6,452 nucleotides of DNA. It comes from an uncultured Eubacteriales bacterium (lineage in GTDB: Bacteria > Bacillota > Clostridia > Oscillospirales > CAG-272). This document shows positions 4,083 through 6,452 of the stretch, piece after piece. The notes beneath the pieces were generated by a model. That model was not told where the DNA came from. It did no database searches and saw nothing but the letters and a program-made list of their open reading frames with translations. Each line of letters starts with the position of its first letter. Position 1 is the first letter of the stretch. The position numbers and the translations under genes are program-made. The stretch is from contig CAKSPL010000072.1 in NCBI GenBank assembly GCA_934481325.1, forward strand, positions 1 to 6,452, read 5' to 3'.

Positions 4083-5682
4083 ACCGTTTCATTTTGGGGT
4101 CAAACGCATCGCGAAGTCCGTCCCCCACCAGGTTGAATGCCAGTACCGTCAAAAGCAACAGCACGCCTGCCGGAATCCAGATAAACCCGTAGGTGGTGAG
4201 TACGTGGGTATCCGTAACGTCGCTGATGATATTCCCCCACGAGGCAAACGGATATTTCACCCCGAGCCCGAGAAAGGACAGCGTGGATTCGGTCAGAATC
4301 GTGCCGCCGAGTCCCATCGTGCAGGTCACAATCAGTTGGGGAATCACATTGGGGATCAGATGCCGGAAAATCCGATGCGGCACCCGGATGCCGCACGCCT
4401 CGGTGGCAACCATAAACTCCTGCCCGCGAAGTGAAAGAATCTGCCCGCGCACCATCCGCGCCACGCCGGGCCACCCGAGAAAGCCGAGAATCAGCATCAG
4501 GTACAGCATCCGAGCGGAGGAACCGATATGCATCGCATCCATCGCCGCGCCGAGAATGATAATCACCGGCATAGAGGGAATACAGTAAAACACGTCCACC
4601 ACCCGCATCACTACCATATCCACAAAGCCGCCGAAATACCCAGAAACACCCCCGAAAATCACCCCGATAACCGTTGAAATCAATTCCACCACAAAGCCGA
4701 TAATCAGGGACACTCTGCCGCCGTACATCAGCCGTGTCAGCATATCCATCCCGTTTCCGTCCGTGCCAAGCGGATGCGCCCTGCCCGGTGCGGCATAACG
4801 GTCATACACGCGCACCGAAATTTCCCGCTGAATTTCGTAGGTATCGGTATCCGCACGGTACACGATATAGTGCGTTTCGGTGCCGGATTCCCCCGTCACC
4901 GAAAAGGATTTCTCCCCGCTCCGGATTGCCCCGATCAGCTTTTCCCGGTATTCCTGCGTGAGAAACACGTCCTGCATCACGGGGTTGACCGCAAACCGCC
5001 CGATGTACGCCGCCTCGGTGCCGTCGGATCCGCTCACGCTTCCGTTTTCGTTCAGAGTATAGGATTTCCCCTCCGCCACAAAGCTGTCCTGCCCGCCGGA
5101 AAAGGCAAGCAGTGCGGCACGGCGGAAGGCATAGGAAAGCTCCCCTGCCGCGGCAGTGCTGACAATATCCGGCGAGGCAATACCGATTTCGGTATCCCCC
5201 GCCGACAGTACATACAGCTCTTTCCCCGGGTTTTCCACGGTATAGGCAACACCCTGATAGGAAAACGCGGTTTTCCCTTTGGCGATTGCCAGCTTCATCT
5301 GCGCCTGCAACACCGCGCGGAAATTCTGCCCCGGCGCGGCGGTAAAACGCAGCTCCTTGTTTTCCGCCGCGCCGGCATAAACCTTACGCTGAGTTTCGGT
5401 GGTATAAAAGGTCTGATCCTGCCGATAGGGGGTAATCAGCCCGCCGAGAAAGGAAAAAAGGAACATAAAGGCAAGCACCGCAAGCCCTGCCACGGCGGTT
5501 TTGTTGCGGAAAAACCGTTTGGCAACCATCGTGCCGGGTGTGAGCACCGGCACGCGGCGGTCATCGCCGAGCGAGAGCGTTTCCGTGTCCTTTTTTGCCT
5601 TCGGCGCGCCTACCGTGGGGGTCTTGCCCTCGTCACGAAGCCCGTGGGAGCCTGTCTCCCGTTCTTTTTTTCCGGAACTCAT
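4081..5682 (-). CDS. oppC: Oligopeptide ABC transporter permease OppC with large extracytoplasmic insert
   Basis: A permease half of the peptide channel, normally about 300 residues but 533 here. Order: charged cytoplasmic leader (1-55), TM1 (about 62-83), an insert-bearing external loop (about 86-300), then the canonical OppC body starting at HPLGTDGNGMD (303-313). The body has TM helices near 323-345, 364-381, 391-408, 446-470 and 499-520. The EAA loop contacting the ATPases is EACGIRVPHRIFRHLIPN (428-445). The typical loop between TM1 and HPLGTD is only a few tens of residues, so about 180-200 are extra. Three degenerate repeats are visible in it. The start is fixed by AAAGGAG (5689-5695), 6 bases before the ATG and overlapping the oppB stop; the intergenic gap is 12 bp. 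The frame is intact, so this is not a disrupted gene. The insert function is unknown; an added binding or docking domain on the outer face is a reasonable guess. Confidence 0.92.
   Translation of the reverse strand: MSSGKKERETGSHGLRDEGKTPTVGAPKAKKDTETLSLGDDRRVPVLTPGTMVAKRFFRNKTAVAGLAVLAFMFLFSFLGGLITPYRQDQTFYTTETQRKVYAGAAENKELRFTAAPGQNFRAVLQAQMKLAIAKGKTAFSYQGVAYTVENPGKELYVLSAGDTEIGIASPDIVSTAAAGELSYAFRRAALLAFSGGQDSFVAEGKSYTLNENGSVSGSDGTEAAYIGRFAVNPVMQDVFLTQEYREKLIGAIRSGEKSFSVTGESGTETHYIVYRADTDTYEIQREISVRVYDRYAAPGRAHPLGTDGNGMDMLTRLMYGGRVSLIIGFVVELISTVIGVIFGGVSGYFGGFVDMVVMRVVDVFYCIPSMPVIIILGAAMDAMHIGSSARMLYLMLILGFLGWPGVARMVRGQILSLRGQEFMVATEACGIRVPHRIFRHLIPNVIPQLIVTCTMGLGGTILTESTLSFLGLGVKYPFASWGNIISDVTDTHVLTTYGFIWIPAGVLLLLTVLAFNLVGDGLRDAFDPKMKR
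4813..5322 (-). repeat. Three degenerate ~50-residue repeats within the OppC external loop
   Basis: By eye, OppC residues 121-170, 182-231 and 241-290 align as repeats. Each has a helix-like stretch ending in LAIAKGKTAF (131-140), LAFSGGQDSF (192-201, allowing for position) or GAIRSGEKSF (251-260), then strand-like segments containing a Tyr (YTVE at 147, YTLN at 208, HYIVY at 271). The anchoring Phe residues 140, 201 and 260 are 61 and 59 residues apart. Identity is low, so this is a protein-level repeat, not a DNA repeat. The segment follows TM1 and should lie outside the membrane. Confidence 0.6.
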
Positions 5683-5694
5683 ACACTGCTCCTT

Positions 5695-6452
5695 TCAGGA
5701 AATTCGGACGCGGGGATCCACCACCGCGTAAAGAATATCGGAAATCAGATTTCCCGCCAGTGTGAGAACGGCGAGAAACATCAGGTAAAACATCGAAAAC
5801 GGAATATCCCCGCCCACCATCGCGTGATAGGAGGTATACCCTATCCCGGGGATGGAAAAAAGCGTTTCGGTAATCAGCGCACCCGCAAAAAGCCCGGGGA
5901 GCGAACCGCCGATTACCGTAACCAGCGGAATCAGGGTATTGCGGAACGCGTGGGCATAAATCACGCGGCTTTCCCGAAGCCCCTTGGCACGCTCGGTACG
6001 GATAAAATCGGCATTCAGCACTTCCAGCATATTGGTACGGGTATAGCGCATCAGCGACCCCACACTGACCACAACCAACGTCAGAATCGGCAACACCAGA
6101 TGATGCGCCTTATCAAAGAACTGCCCCCACGGGCTCAATTCCGCGTAATTTCTGCCCACCAGCCCGAAAAGATCAAACCAACCGAGCCTGACCGAAAACA
6201 AGAGCTTGAGCAATGCCGCAAAAAAGAAGGTGGGCAGTGAAATCCCCGCCAACGCCGCCACGGATATCACGTAATCGCCGGCAGAATACTGCTTTGTGGC
6301 GGCAATCACCCCCAGCGGAACGGCAATCAACAGTTCCATCACAAGCGCAATTGCCCCCATCATAAAGCTCAGTGGCACCGTTTCCCGGAATTTCTGCACT
6401 ACGGGAACGGTATAATACCAGCTGTCCCCGAATTCGCCGCGCAGCATATTAC
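5695..6452 (-). CDS. oppB: Oligopeptide ABC transporter permease OppB (5' end outside window)
   Basis: The first permease of the importer. About 251 residues are visible, ending with the family-typical VVDPRVRIS and TGA 5695-5697. The frame is open to the right edge, and the visible start (NMLRGEFGDSW) matches the region that normally lies around residue 70-80 of a ~320-residue OppB, so the first ~70 residues including TM1 are missing. Numbering from the visible Met at 6447, membrane helices lie near 26-50, 58-84, 118-136, 176-196 and 218-242. The EAA cytoplasmic loop (ADFIRTERAKGL, 146-157, on to FRNTLIP, 168-174) is canonical. The gene stops 12 bp before oppC, and its stop overlaps the oppC ribosome binding site. 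The operon promoter and any oppA would lie beyond the window. OppB versus DppB cannot be decided from this part alone. Confidence 0.92.
   Translation of the reverse strand, partial: NMLRGEFGDSWYYTVPVVQKFRETVPLSFMMGAIALVMELLIAVPLGVIAATKQYSAGDYVISVAALAGISLPTFFFAALLKLLFSVRLGWFDLFGLVGRNYAELSPWGQFFDKAHHLVLPILTLVVVSVGSLMRYTRTNMLEVLNADFIRTERAKGLRESRVIYAHAFRNTLIPLVTVIGGSLPGLFAGALITETLFSIPGIGYTSYHAMVGGDIPFSMFYLMFLAVLTLAGNLISDILYAVVDPRVRIS

Noticed and set aside
4789..5400. Idea that OppC is long because of a gene fusion, frameshift or inserted mobile element
   Set aside because: The frame is intact with normal codon usage by eye, both flanks are proper OppC sequence, and no terminal inverted repeats or target duplications were seen around the insert.
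4774..6240. A 488-codon + strand open frame opposite oppB/oppC
   Set aside because: It is antisense to two well-defined permeases, crosses their junction and has low-complexity His/Arg-rich composition.

Overview
The window looks like chromosome from a moderately GC-rich Firmicute, most likely a Clostridia / Oscillospiraceae-type gut anaerobe. This is an inference from strong AGGAG-type ribosome binding sites, a consensus housekeeping promoter, a MepA-like MATE protein and the style of the Opp proteins. No RNA gene, CRISPR array, insertion sequence or phage gene was seen.

Layout, left to right: (1) positions 1-95 appear to hold the last 30 codons of an unrecognised gene on the + strand. (2) Positions 96-415 are a gene-free convergent region with several hairpins. 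One has a T-run on the - strand (about 245-269), one has a T-run on the + strand (about 289-324), and a longer imperfect one at 170-204 precedes a T7 on the - strand. (3) Positions 416-1753 (-) encode a complete 445-residue MATE-family efflux protein. It has its own perfect TTGACA-17-TATAAT promoter and a 5' leader hairpin in the 106-base gap after oppF. (4) Positions 1860-6452 (-) hold an oligopeptide ABC importer operon in the order oppB (5' end outside the window), oppC, oppD, oppF. The genes are separated by 12 bp, 9 bp and a 14-bp overlap, and each downstream Shine-Dalgarno sits on or next to the preceding stop, so translation is probably coupled.

OppB and OppC form the membrane channel, and OppD and OppF are the two ATPases. 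The extracellular peptide-binding protein (OppA) is not in the window; it may lie upstream beyond 6452 or elsewhere. The ATPases carry all nucleotide-binding motifs and identically spaced four-cysteine clusters near their C-termini.

The most unusual object is OppC. At 533 residues it is far longer than the usual ~300, because about 180-200 extra residues sit in the first extracytoplasmic loop between TM1 and the HPLGTD motif. By eye this insert contains three degenerate copies of a ~50-residue unit at ~60-residue spacing (helix, then G-[KQE]-x-[AS]-F, then beta-like strands). OppC and OppD also carry ~50-residue charged cytoplasmic N-terminal extensions. Apart from these additions the window reads as an ordinary transporter locus, and I found no clear evidence of a wholly new system.
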